Assembly (NCBI GenBank): GCA_033060915.1
Contig: CM065393.1
Coordinates: 6,352,501 to 6,416,500, forward strand
Direction: 5' to 3'
DNA length: 64,000 nt
Source of the DNA: Euryodendron excelsum
Lineage: Eukaryota; Streptophyta; Magnoliopsida; Ericales; Pentaphylacaceae
The notes beneath the pieces are model-generated. The model did not search any database and had not been told where the DNA came from. It saw only the letters and a list, made by a program, of their open reading frames with translations. Made by a program: the position numbers and the translations under genes. Shown in pieces: positions 24,201 to 36,500 of the stretch. The first letter of the stretch is position 1. Every line of letters starts with the position of its first letter.

Positions 24201-27200
24201 AATAAATAATTGGCAAATGAAACTGTCCCGCAGTGAGTAACATAGAATGAACCTAGGGAATAGACAAGACGCATCAACTAGTAAAAGAGTAAGATACATA
24301 TATTAGGAGGACGTGGCAATATAAAAATATTTTGTATATTCAATGTATTATATGCATTATTTATTTTTCATGCAGGTGTAGATGTGTCCATGACTACATA
24401 ATATAATTTTGTTACTTCAACTAATTTTCTAAGTTCTCATTTTACAATTGCATAACAAAGATGACGATGATGCTAGACAAATTTCATATACATTATGTTG
24501 TGTATACTTCTGCTCCTATCTCATTAATTCTTTATTTAAAAACTTGCATGCTTGAATTGTGGCAGCCATATGTATAATTGCAATTTTTTTTTTCCATTTT
24601 CTCGAAAGGGCTGAACAAATCAAGGTATGTTCATCCAATTTTTAGGGTCTCCAACGCTACTATATGTTTTAGGTTGAGTGTCCCTAAAGTCTTTGCCAAC
24701 TGTTCAAAAGTACGAAAATTTTCTAAATGGATGCGTGGTAGAAGTGTCAGGCACATCTCTAGGAGTGTCAAAGTAGTGTCAGTGTTTGACATGTGTGAGA
24801 CACAAACACAGCTCCTTAGTGAAGTGTATGTGCTACTTAGGCCCCATAACTAAGTAACTAACCATATAGACCCCATTTCATTATAAATAATAATCTTTAA
24901 CACATAGGATTTGGAACTGCATTCGTGAATTGAATTTCTCATGCACAAGAGATGAAATTATTTATGATCAGCTGTTGATTCATTTGAAACTGCTTTAAAG
25001 TGGAAACCCCAGTTTTCCCTTAGCAAGGAACTAGTGAGGCCTGTGAATTAAGAAACCATTACTTACTTACTGTGGAGAACAATGTCGGTCAGTAGTGTCC
25101 TGATTTTGGTTAGGCTTACTCAATTTATTTGTGAATTGAGCAAAAATGCTTTGGTCCTCTAATTTTATCAAGTTAAAGTTACCGCTAGAGAAGAGGAAGA
25201 CCAAAAAGGAAATCTATGGAGACCATGAAAAGGGACATCTTGGCAGTCTGAAATCAGAATTGAAAGGAAAAAAAAGACTCAAGTAGCTAGCCTCTAGTGG
25301 ATGGAATTTAAGGCTTTCTTGAATTGTATGGGTTGAGTTTGTGCTGTCTCTATCATTTGAGTTAATTTACTAAAAGCGTAAATTAGGAGTTGAAGCAAGA
25401 TGTAATATTGGGAGTCCATGGTGTTCAAAACATTGAATATAAATTTTTACAAAATATTTTCGGTCAAAATATCAATAACATCAACACTCAAGAAAGTTTA
25501 GTAGAAAGATGATATCAATGGCTTTTTTCCCCTTAATATTTTATTTCTTTTTCTTCTAGATTTGGTAATGTAAGCAAAGGAGTGACTAATATGCCTGTCT
25601 AGATTACACACAGGAGGCTAATAAGGAGGATGTACCTTGAATGTTCAAACGTTTAGTGGTGTAATTGTTAGGCAGCTACTTTCCAGCAAGGCCGTCATGT
25701 TATCATATAAGAAAAGAAAAATGTAATATTCTCTAGTAAGATTGCAATGTTTCACCATAAAAATCAGAATTTTGCAAGAGCACCACACACTTTCCATGTT
25801 TCCTGTCAAGTTGTCATTGAAGTGTTGCCTAGTATACAAAAATCTTGCGACAACTTGTGTATGATAGTCTGCATCCGAGGCTTCAGCAACCATTTGAGAT
25901 TCTTTCAGCATGCTGCATTTTGAATCAGGTTACTGAATCTGCAATCAAGGGGCGTGTAATTCACATGCCCCATTTCTTGTTGCCACCTTGACATATGGTG
26001 GACACTCTTTTTTTGACAAATAAAAGCAGGAAGTGCAGTATATAAAAGGGCGTACAAAAAAATGAGGAGGCTGAAGATGTTTTTTTCTTAGAAGAATGGA
26101 GCTGGAAGAGTATAGCATTTGGAATTACGTGCATTAGGACTTATAGGTTTAAAGGTATTGAACCTCAGGCAATTTAAAGGTATAGAATCTTCCAAATGAT
26201 TGGTTTACATTTATGATGAAGTTCTTATGGAAACTAGGAGGAATGGCCTTTTGCTTTTCTGCCAGAATATTAACGGTGTTCTCATTATGTTGTAACTCTG
26301 AAAATTTGTGCACTATAGCAGTAGATACTGCTGATTTGGTGTTAGAATGTTGGAATTTTCTTGTTACTTTTCTCCATTGTGAATTATAGAGTACATCGAA
26401 ATGATTTAATCTCTGATAGAGTCAGAATATATATATATATATATATATTTATAAGAGTTTGTTTTATTAGGGGAAGGGGGAGAGACTGCTAGGGTCTGAA
26501 CCCACCAAAGCATGAGCACACCTATACAAGGCTCCAACCACTTGGGCAAGCCACTTGCTCGAGTCAGAATATGTAATAGTTGTTATTATGGTTTGGTCCA
26601 AAGAGATCTAGGGATGTATTGAACTTTTGAATGAAAGATTGAACTGTGGTAGGAGGGGTAACATCACCTACTTATGGAAAAAAAGAAAAAAAAGAAGGGA
26701 GAACATCACCTTATGGTAGATATTCTTTGCACTAAAGTTTGTTTGGTTCTAAGAAATAGTATAAGATCTATGACATAGATATGAATGTAAGTTTACCAAC
26801 AAAATAATACTTTACCAGCTTTGATCCCTCACCCCCTCCTATATGCATCTTGTATAAAGAAAGCAAGGATAGTCACCAAATATGCGAGTATACATTTATC
26901 TTCCAACATGGAAGCCTGATTACAAGCATTAAACACTCCAATGGAGTCTAGATGTAGATGAGGATGGGGAGCACCAAATTAAAGATATGCTAGTATAACA
27001 TTTTTAGGTTTCAAAGTAGGGAGTTCTTGATTCTACTGTTCTGCTCATTACATAGAGGAAAGCACACAAATAAGAGCCACATCTCATTATAATCTTATTA
27101 CTTCTTCTACTCAATTTAATTAACAAGCCTCAAGACAAATTTAACACTGACTTGGGCATGATCCAAAAGATGCCCTACAAGGAGGGAAAAGGTTTAAACC

Positions 27201-30200
27201 CTTTTGTAAGAAAAAAAATGAAGGAAAAGATGGTTGGCAGTTTTTGCCTCAATTTTCAACAGCAACACTTATAAGGGATGTGGGTGACCATAGGGTACGT
27301 GAGTGTATGTGTACCTCTAGAAAGTATAACAGTCACTCAACGATTACTGAATCAAGCAGAAAGCGAAAGGGAAAAGACAAATGAGACAGCCCAAGAGAGA
27401 GATGAGAGCAGTGAACCAGAGAGAGTTCAATGGACTTCTCAATATATTGATGATCTTATAGACCTGATGATAAAATGATTGAAGGGAAGGAATAGGGCCT
27501 TTTTATAGGCAATGGGGTCTGAGAAGGAGAGCCAACCAGTTAAGCATGATGGCTTATCATGATCCTAGTCCCACCTTGGGCAGATTAGGAATCATAACCG
27601 GCCAGTAGCTTAGCTACTCAAGGCCGAACTAAACCAAAAGACTGATAACCTATATTTGAACCTACATTTGATATAATGCGGAAGCATGATTACTATTTTT
27701 GTAAACATAAAGCAAATACCTATGTTACCATCATAACATAATTTTATTACACAAGCATAGTTTTGACACAAATTTAGGAAAATCTACTAATTCAAACTTA
27801 TTACAAGTCAAAATATAACTTGAGTCTTCATGACATTCACATATAGGTAGCGTAGCCAACAACTTTTCAATCTTGGTTACCTGAAAATGTTTAAGAAAAC
27901 ATGAGCTACAAGCCCAGTGAATAATAGAATAATTGAAGCATCAAAATATACCATGGGCTTGATTTACATATGACATAAATACCATTTGCATAAGATTTTG
28001 AAACAAGTAAAAGAGATATTCATACATTAACATAAGCATACCTTTCAAAAGATGCTAATTTAGTTTTATACTTGCAAAAGCCTCTAAATATCAACATTAT
28101 ATATATAATTCATAATGTACTCATAATCTCGGCTAAACAGAAAATCCGTAACAAAACGTATGCACTAGTGATACGTAACAAACGACAAAAAGTCGTGAGG
28201 AATGTCTTGCTAATCATATTAAGCATTCGGCTTATTTTAAGTCCCCCGATGTAGGACCTCCGAGTATGGCACATATAGTTTTCAAATCTTATTCATTGTA
28301 TACAAAATTTAATCCATGGATTTTCTTAATAAAAGAATACAAGGTTTAGTATCAAAATATAGTAACTATAGTTGAAGAGTAACATAGACATATATAGTAA
28401 CTATTGTTGAAAAGTAACATAGACATATTATCATTTGCTATGTAATGTTCAAATATAATTTGTAAAAAAAGAACATTTGCATTGAAAATATGTATATTTT
28501 ACTCCAAATACACCATTACTCACCTCAAGTGCTTAATACTTGGAATTTCTTCTCTAAATGTTAGAACTTGATATTCAAGAGCAACTTCCTAGCCTTCACT
28601 CTTCTCTCTTCATTATGCTTAGCTTTACTTGAATTCAAACCCTCTCATCTACATGTACTATTTATAGGATGAAGTAAAGGAAGTTGGTTTACTACTTTAC
28701 TAATTCTTTCTCCTCCACTAGTCCACTAAGTTAGTGGGCTAACTTTCATTATCATTTAGATGAAGATAAATATTCCACTTATCAAGTGAAGAAACTTTAT
28801 TTTTCACTCATCTAAGTGGAGTAAAACTTTCATGATTAATCTTGCTAAGTGTTGCCACCAACAAGTGGAGAAGTTTTATTCTCCACTCATTTAAGTGGAG
28901 TAACACTTTCATGCTTAGCTTGCTAAGTGCTGCCACCATCAAGTGGATAAGCTTTATTCTCCATTCATCCAAGTGGAGTAACACTTTCATGCTTAGCTTG
29001 TTAAGTGTTGCCACCATCAAGTGGAGAAGCTTTATTCTCCACTCATCTAAGTGGAGTAACACTTTCATGCTTAGCTTGTTAAGTGCTGCCACCATTTGCT
29101 CCTCTTTAGTTGTGTATAAATAGGGAAGTATAAGCATGAAATCAATGTATGCATAGAAGAGAATTATAGAGTGAGTGTAACTTAGTGAGTGTGAGGATTC
29201 TAGGGTGTTACATGGACTGTCTCTCTCAACCTTAGAGAGACCACTGCATTCGGGGACCGCTGAGGTAGGTGAGATATGTTGGATGCAAAGTTTAAATGCC
29301 TTTTGTGTTTTCTTTCGTAGTTAGTATGGCTCGACATGTCTTATTGCAGGTGGAGATCTCTCCTCATTGTGGCAGGTTAAGGCGAAGTCCCTATAGGGAG
29401 GGACTAGCACCTTGACGAACCCATTAACCTAGCCTACAAACAAGTCCTTGATGGTCTCGTGTCAAGGGTCATGGCTGGCTCTAAATGCTATGACAGTGTG
29501 CCACTCGAGGGGTGAGTCCTTGGGTTTTGGTCAAGACCCAATAATTGGAGATTACATAATAGCTGGCGAGTGTGCTCCCTGGGAATGAGGTGGAGGATCC
29601 TTTGGAGTTATTTGGAGGGAGTCCCTAGAGAGGATCCCTTGGCTGGCCAAGGGAGGGGGTCCTAAGTGCCCCCACTCTAGAGGTTTTGGAGCTTGCCTTT
29701 ACGTGGGTTTGGGGTTAAGGCACTGTGTACATTAACTCGACTTAGTACCACGTGGTGGTGCATTGTCTGCTTAGATGGCTGATGGAGGAGATGGTGTGTC
29801 CAGCCACCTGAGCTGTGACCCATATACCAACAGGGAGCATCGACGGTTTGCTGTCAAAGTTCGAGCACTTATCCATAGCCATGGTCCAAACAAAGAATTC
29901 TATTTTGATAGGAGCACATGAACCCTTGACCTTGTTTGCAGCAGAATCTCCCACGAAAGGTGCCCCCCTCTCCCTCACCCACCTCCCTCCCTCTTATTTT
30001 TTTCTCATAAACTTAAATTAAATGAAACAAACGCCCGTCTTTGAGAATAGGGAATCCATAGCATCTCTTAATTTTGGAATTACTGTACAGAAGGTTGGAA
30101 TCTAGTGCAGATCATGATACTACATTCTCTACTCAAGCTGCCTTCACCTGAACGGGCAACAAAATAAGGGAAAAAAAAAGAAATAAGAATAAAAACATAC

Positions 30201-33200
30201 AAATCATGCTCTCTGGTGCATATTGAAAGACATTACAAATTCCTTTGGATAGATGATTAGCAGATAAGCTATTCCTCCACAAAACTAGATTATTTTTTCT
30301 AAGTCAACATGTTATAAGTGAAAGCCATTATGAAAATTTCGCCTGTCCTCCCAACCAAAGAATTTGATTATCCAGTCTTTTTCTTTTTGGTAAGTTGATT
30401 ATCTGATCTTACTACAGGCATGCATCGCAGTTTAGCTGTTTTCGTGCTTATTGTAGGATATCTTATATTGAGGGACTGGATTGTTTTCAAGATTGTGGGA
30501 AAAAATTCTCAGTAGTTCTCAAATTTTTTGATAAATTGATTATCCGATCTCACTACAGGCATGCATCACAGTTTAGCTGTTCTCATGCTTATTATAGGAT
30601 ATCTTATATTGAGGGACTGGATTGTTTTCAAGATTGTGGGAAAAAATTCTCAGTAGTTCTCAAATGACGTTTAGAGGTTGAATTCTAATAGGAATTTATT
30701 CAATGGCAGTGAACCACATTTGCCTCAGCCTTGAGCATCAGCAAGCTACAAAAGCCTTTTAAAGAATATCCAGTGTTTAGCCAATCAAGTTAAATCAAAA
30801 CCGCTGCTTCTAGCTTCTGTATTTAAAAGGCAGACTGGCCTGGCCGACCAGGTTATTTTGGGAAAAACTTTTTGGTGAAAGTATCCCCCTTCTGATTTTT
30901 GGAGTGAGAACACCATATCAATCAAAGGTTTTTGCCTTTTTGAGGAAGTCCCGCAAACTGTTGCTTTTTATTATCTTTTCCCCAAACTTTTGCATTAGGA
31001 AATCTGGGTTTGAAGATTAAAAAGCTTCAAAAGGTTTTGAATTCACTCATCTCTGTGCTGTTCAAGGCTCTTTCTTCTCTTTCCCGCCTTTTGGTAAAAC
31101 TGGATAATTACTCTGCTCTTGGTAAATGCCCTTTTTTCATCATACCTAGTAAGAAGCACAAATAAGAAAGTTTTGAAAAAAAAAATACAAATAAGAAGCT
31201 TTCCAACTAAACCTTTCAGTTGCTCCCAAAAAAAAAAAAGTAGTAGAGACTCCAAACTGAAGAAAAGAAAGGGAAAAAAATGCAGTTGGGTACACAAAAA
31301 ATGCAAATCTCTGAGTCATGTAGACATGCTTCCAGTGCATTGTGCAGCATTTTGATGTTTTCAGTTTTCTTAATCACTTGGGCTTTTCATGTCTCAGGTA
31401 CCAGCATTCTGTGGCCTTGGGGCTTCACCAAATGGTGATGCTCAGATGTTCCCAATCATGTACCCTGCCCTTGTTCCTGGGTTGTTCAATTTGCAGAATC
31501 AGGAGCAAATGAATGGTGGGGCAGGCATATATGCTGTTCCCGTCCTCCCATTTATGGGTCCCGTTGCTGGATTTCCGCCCAACGCTCTTATCCCTCTCAC
31601 CTACAGCATACCCACGTAAGTTTTTTTGCCATTTAACTCTGGGAGCTAATAGTACTTGTCAAAAATAAAATAAAATAAAAATTCATGGCGTTAATAGCGT
31701 GACCAATCATTCTTCTTTTTTAGTGGTTATATTTTCTTACTCTTGGTGAAATATGTAGCTCATGTAACTCATATTAGGTGAAGAATATGCTGGCTAATTC
31801 CATTGCACATAGATTTGCCAGATTTAGTGGTCACTTTTGTATCTCTGCCTCTTAGTTTTTATTTACTTATTTATTTATCTTCTCACTGTATTTGGATGGT
31901 TTATTCTTTCTCCCTGTTGTACAGTGGCTTGACAATGAGTGAGATAGCAGGCGTATTGGAACTCATTTGTTAGGTGATGCTTGTGAGACTAGAAGAGCTT
32001 AATAGGCAGTTAGGAAATAAGATTTGAGTTCTGAAATTTCTGGAATACTATTCATCTGTAGCCATCTTGCATAAAGTTCTAAAGTTGTTTGACATTTCCT
32101 TTGCTCTTTCACATTTCATCTTAAAGAAATTTAAGAAACTATATACGCACCTTCAAATTTTTTAACTGCATGGGTGCCTTTCCTTCATCTTTGAACTTAA
32201 AATAGTACATAGGATTAAATTAAAAAAGAGAGTAATATATAGAATGAGTGTTGCCTTTTCTTTTTTTCTTTTTTCTCTTCCTCATTCCAGCTTTTCCTGT
32301 ATTTACTGTCCTTTTCTTGGATGCATTAGTATTGATTCAGTTTTCATTATTCTTAAAGTTCTCGCTAGTATTCATTTTTGTATCACTGACTTTGAATGTG
32401 AAAATCACTACAACAATTAGAACTACCTAAATACATTCCAAATTATGTGGTCTACAGAAGTCTACCCTTTTAGTACCACTTCCTAGAGCATGTGGCATAT
32501 CACATTCCCATTCATGTTTTGTACCCCCATATGATATGAGATTGCACGTAATGCTGCCTGCAGTGACAGACGGACATGGGGGTCGGGCAGAGGCCACTGT
32601 ATATTGTGGGTATTTAGGATAGAAAATGGTACTTTGCCCCCCCACCCCCTAGATTAAAAAAATATCACCTTGCCCCTTCAAAGTTTAGAAAAATTTTCTT
32701 ACATCCTAAATATTTTCTGAGTATATGTAATAAAAAACAGTACGTTAAACCCACTAAAATGTAATTAATTGTACCTTGTACCCTTCCCAAAAATATTTTC
32801 AGCTTTTGTTTTACTTATCTCAACATTTGTTCTCATTGTAAAACTTAAATTTGAGGTCCGTATGACTAAAAAATTTTTATTTTTTTTTACACTGGCCCCC
32901 CTCTATAAAATTTCTGGGTCTGCCACTGGTTGCCTGACATTTAAAACATTTTTACAACTTGGTGGAAGTTTATGATTGTATATATAAAATACGTTTTGTA
33001 CAGCTAGATTGGATACAAATGACCATCATGTGGTGGGGGTTGGTGGGAGGGATATATTGGATATATTTATTTGAATTGCCTTGAGACTCAAACTCGTGTT
33101 GTCATACTTGATAATATTGGAACAGGTTTGGTAATTTTTTTAGCAAACTAGATTCGTAGTGATTGCTCTGAGAATTGATCCATTTGCATGCCCAGTTAGA

Positions 33201-33559
33201 CCATAAAGATGTAATAGAACTGTGTTGATATCGCAATAGGAAATAGATGGGAAAAATAATTATGGTGGCAATAGTTGAATGTCAACCCTAAGTTTATAGA
33301 CAGAACAAAGAATGTTGCATTCAACGCATGTACTGTTCACTGTGAATTGTTCATCTGATTAGAATACATCGTCATTGTCATCGTCATCATCATAACAACA
33401 AAAACAACAACAACAACGACAACAACAGTAATAATAGTTGGTGGTAATCTCGGTACTAGAGATGGTGATGATTAGTGTTGTTAATAACATTATTATTATA
33501 TTTAATGAATTATGTTTGTGAATGCGTTCTGCAACTTGTTTCATTTATTTAAAGATTGC

Positions 33560-33596
<37 letters not shown>

Positions 33597-36500
33597 ATAT
33601 TGTGGCTGCATGCATTCATCACAGTAGACCAAGTTCTTCCGAGGCTGCAACGGTGGGCGAGGAGCAAGTGCAACAGCAGCAGCAGCAGCAACAGCAACAC
33701 CCAGCACCCCAAAGACAAGTTGTTGTGAGGAGATTTCAAATTGCTATTCACCTTGACCTGTTGCTTATACTAAAGCTGGCAGCAGTAATCTTTTTATTCA
33801 ACCAAGATGGGTCAAAACAAAGGCTTGTTCTCCTTGTGTTTTTTGCTTCACTTGTTTATCTGTAAGTCATTGAACTTCATGTTTTCCTTCCTATTTAAAT
33901 ATGAAATTGTTTCATGCACAACTTATACTACCATGTTCTCAGGGGCGCGAAGAAACCTGAAGCTTTCACATAGCTTTCAAACTTTACTTTGAGTCATCCA
34001 GATGTGTGCTTAAAAGTTTTTTTGCACTTGTACGTGTTCCAAGATATTAAGAGCAGGATCTGAACTTTGTTGTTCTTGGGTGCTGCAGATATCAAACTGG
34101 AGCTCTCACTCCATTGGTACGATGGCTGTCACAAGGAATGCAAAGGGCAGCTGCACCTCCCCAACCGCCAAGGCCTGCTGCTAGGGCGGAGAATGTCCCT
34201 CCTGCTGCAAGGCATGGGAATGAGAATGCTGCTGGAGCAGGTATATTCTACTTGCATTTTTAAATTTTGTTTATACATGAAAATCTGAATACTTAAATGG
34301 CAGAATCTATGACTGTTTTAATTGCTGCATGCATTTAAGAACATGGATGCCAAATCTATTTCCCCAATTAAGGCATTCAGGTGTTGGAAAATGGAATTAA
34401 TGTGTCTTAATACTTATTCCACCGTTTGCACATGCACTTGCACGCACAACCCAAAAGAGAGTGAGAAAGGGGGCCTTTTTATGAAATTTGATTTTTTTTT
34501 TTTCTTTTGCTCTCAAGAAGAACAAAATTGCAATGAGTAAATATCTTCATTCCGTGATCTACATCTACTAATGTTTGACCGTATCATTGTTGGTGTTTGC
34601 TTTGCCTAATGGGCCTGCCTTCAATTGACATTCATTTTTATGTTCCATTGCACTTGGACTTGTGACTTTGTTTTATATTTTGATCTTGCATTGTTTGGTG
34701 TTTAGATTTTCCCTTGTGTAGTTCTTTTTAATGTAATGAAATTATTCTTCATTTTCCCAAAAGAGAAGAAAAGTAAAAGCAAAAGCAATATTTTGGTTTT
34801 CTCCAGCCTTAGTCCTGAATGGATCAACCCCAAGTGCAAATTTGGTTAAACTAAATGAAACAGTAGGTAAAGTTTGGTTAAAGTTCTTTTCATTAGAAGA
34901 ATGAGCTACAAAAACTTCCACTTTTCACTATTGTGTTTTTATGTGTCAAAATGTTCTCCTCATGCAATCACCTCATGATGGAAGAGGACCATTTACCTTT
35001 TTGTTTTTTGGCACACTCCAGATTTCCATACCTTGGAAGATCTTAAGACATGAAGAGACATGTAAAGTTATGTCATTCACAACCTATGCATATCACATTA
35101 CTATTGCAAAAGTTTACCATCAGGCATCAACTGTATATAATACTACTAGAAGTTCGATACATCCTAGCGTCTCCTCGCTATAAACTATTTATTATTACAA
35201 AAAATGAAAAAGGAAAAAAGAAACAAAAGAGTTCTATTTTCTAAAATTGCCCCGACTACTGTTGGGGTTCCACGAAGCCCTCTGGTAAACCAACGTTTTC
35301 TCTAAGTGGGCATTTGAAACATTTCCTATCAAACATGGTGAGGGGTGAAGCTCAGCAGTAGTAGATTATCCAATAGCACAATAAGACCGTTATGAAATAG
35401 CCAAGAAACCAGTTATAGCATTATAAAACAGTTTGCAAAACCCTTGTTTCAATAAATACATAGTTATATTCCAAATCAACCTTCAATTTATAATATCAAA
35501 TACACAGCGTATGTTAATTTTAGTTAACTGACCATACAAGGCCTGGCAACAAAACCACATATTTAGATTATACATACCACACAAGGTCTGGTAGCAAGAT
35601 ACACAATCTTCATATTACCCTTATACTTTGGCATACTTCATAGGTGTGGCAGCAAGACTCTTATGTCTACCCAAGGCCCAGACATGGGGCATATAAACAT
35701 ACCACAAAAGGCCTGGTAGCAAGACACAATCTCCATATCACCTTTATGCTCTGCTATACTACATAGGCCTGAAAGCAAGGCTCTCATGTCTACACAAGGC
35801 CCAGACATGTTGACGCTGAACGGAACCGTGAATAAGGGATATGACAAACGTCAATAAACCAAGAATAACTTGGCGCACCAAGAACAAGAAAAAAATATCC
35901 AAAAGTCGAAAATCTTATTGATCAAAAGTTGTTTATTACATTTAAAAAGAGCCTCTATACATAGGTTAATGAGGAGTGGGGAACAAGTAATGGCAAATAG
36001 AAAACTAAACACATAAGGAAACTAGCTAATTAGGAAACCATAGAACTAAGAAAGTACATTACTATAGGTTAATCCAAATTACCAAATCAGGTGTCTTAAA
36101 AACGGAAACAAATAAGTAGAAAATATTGCTAAATAAAACTCAGTAGTTTTAGACTTTTTCGGCGTAGGTGTGGGCTAGCGTACCCGTGCCCTATCAAGCT
36201 GTTCCATGAATTTCTCTGCAACTTCCTCTACATCAGTCCCCTCCACTTGAAGAGAACTCGACCTTAAGTGATATTCAGGAGAAAGTGGTTCTTCGACAGG
36301 GTAATTGTTCAGGTCAACTACACTAAAGATTCTTGAAATCCTCATGTTCTCTAGCAGGTCTACCATCTAGTCATTGTGATTCAATTTCTTCAAAATCTGG
36401 TAAGGATCAGATTTCTTTTGTTTCCATTTGTGGTAGCTGCTCACCACAAACCGTTCCTTTCGTAAAAACGCCGTCACTGATTTTTCTTTGAAAAATTTGA

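Noticed and set aside
26487..26548. Functional tRNA gene suggested by A and B boxes
   Set aside because: Acceptor stem does not pair, and flanking 12-bp duplications plus a TA tail identify a SINE.
28808..29137. 109-codon minus-strand ORF with three 26-residue repeats
   Set aside because: It follows the 78-bp minisatellite; the opposite strand is equally open, as expected from a repeat unit divisible by three.
33359..33544. 61-codon Cys/Asp-rich minus-strand ORF
   Set aside because: It is translated simple repeats (AAC and ATC-type) in intron 2.
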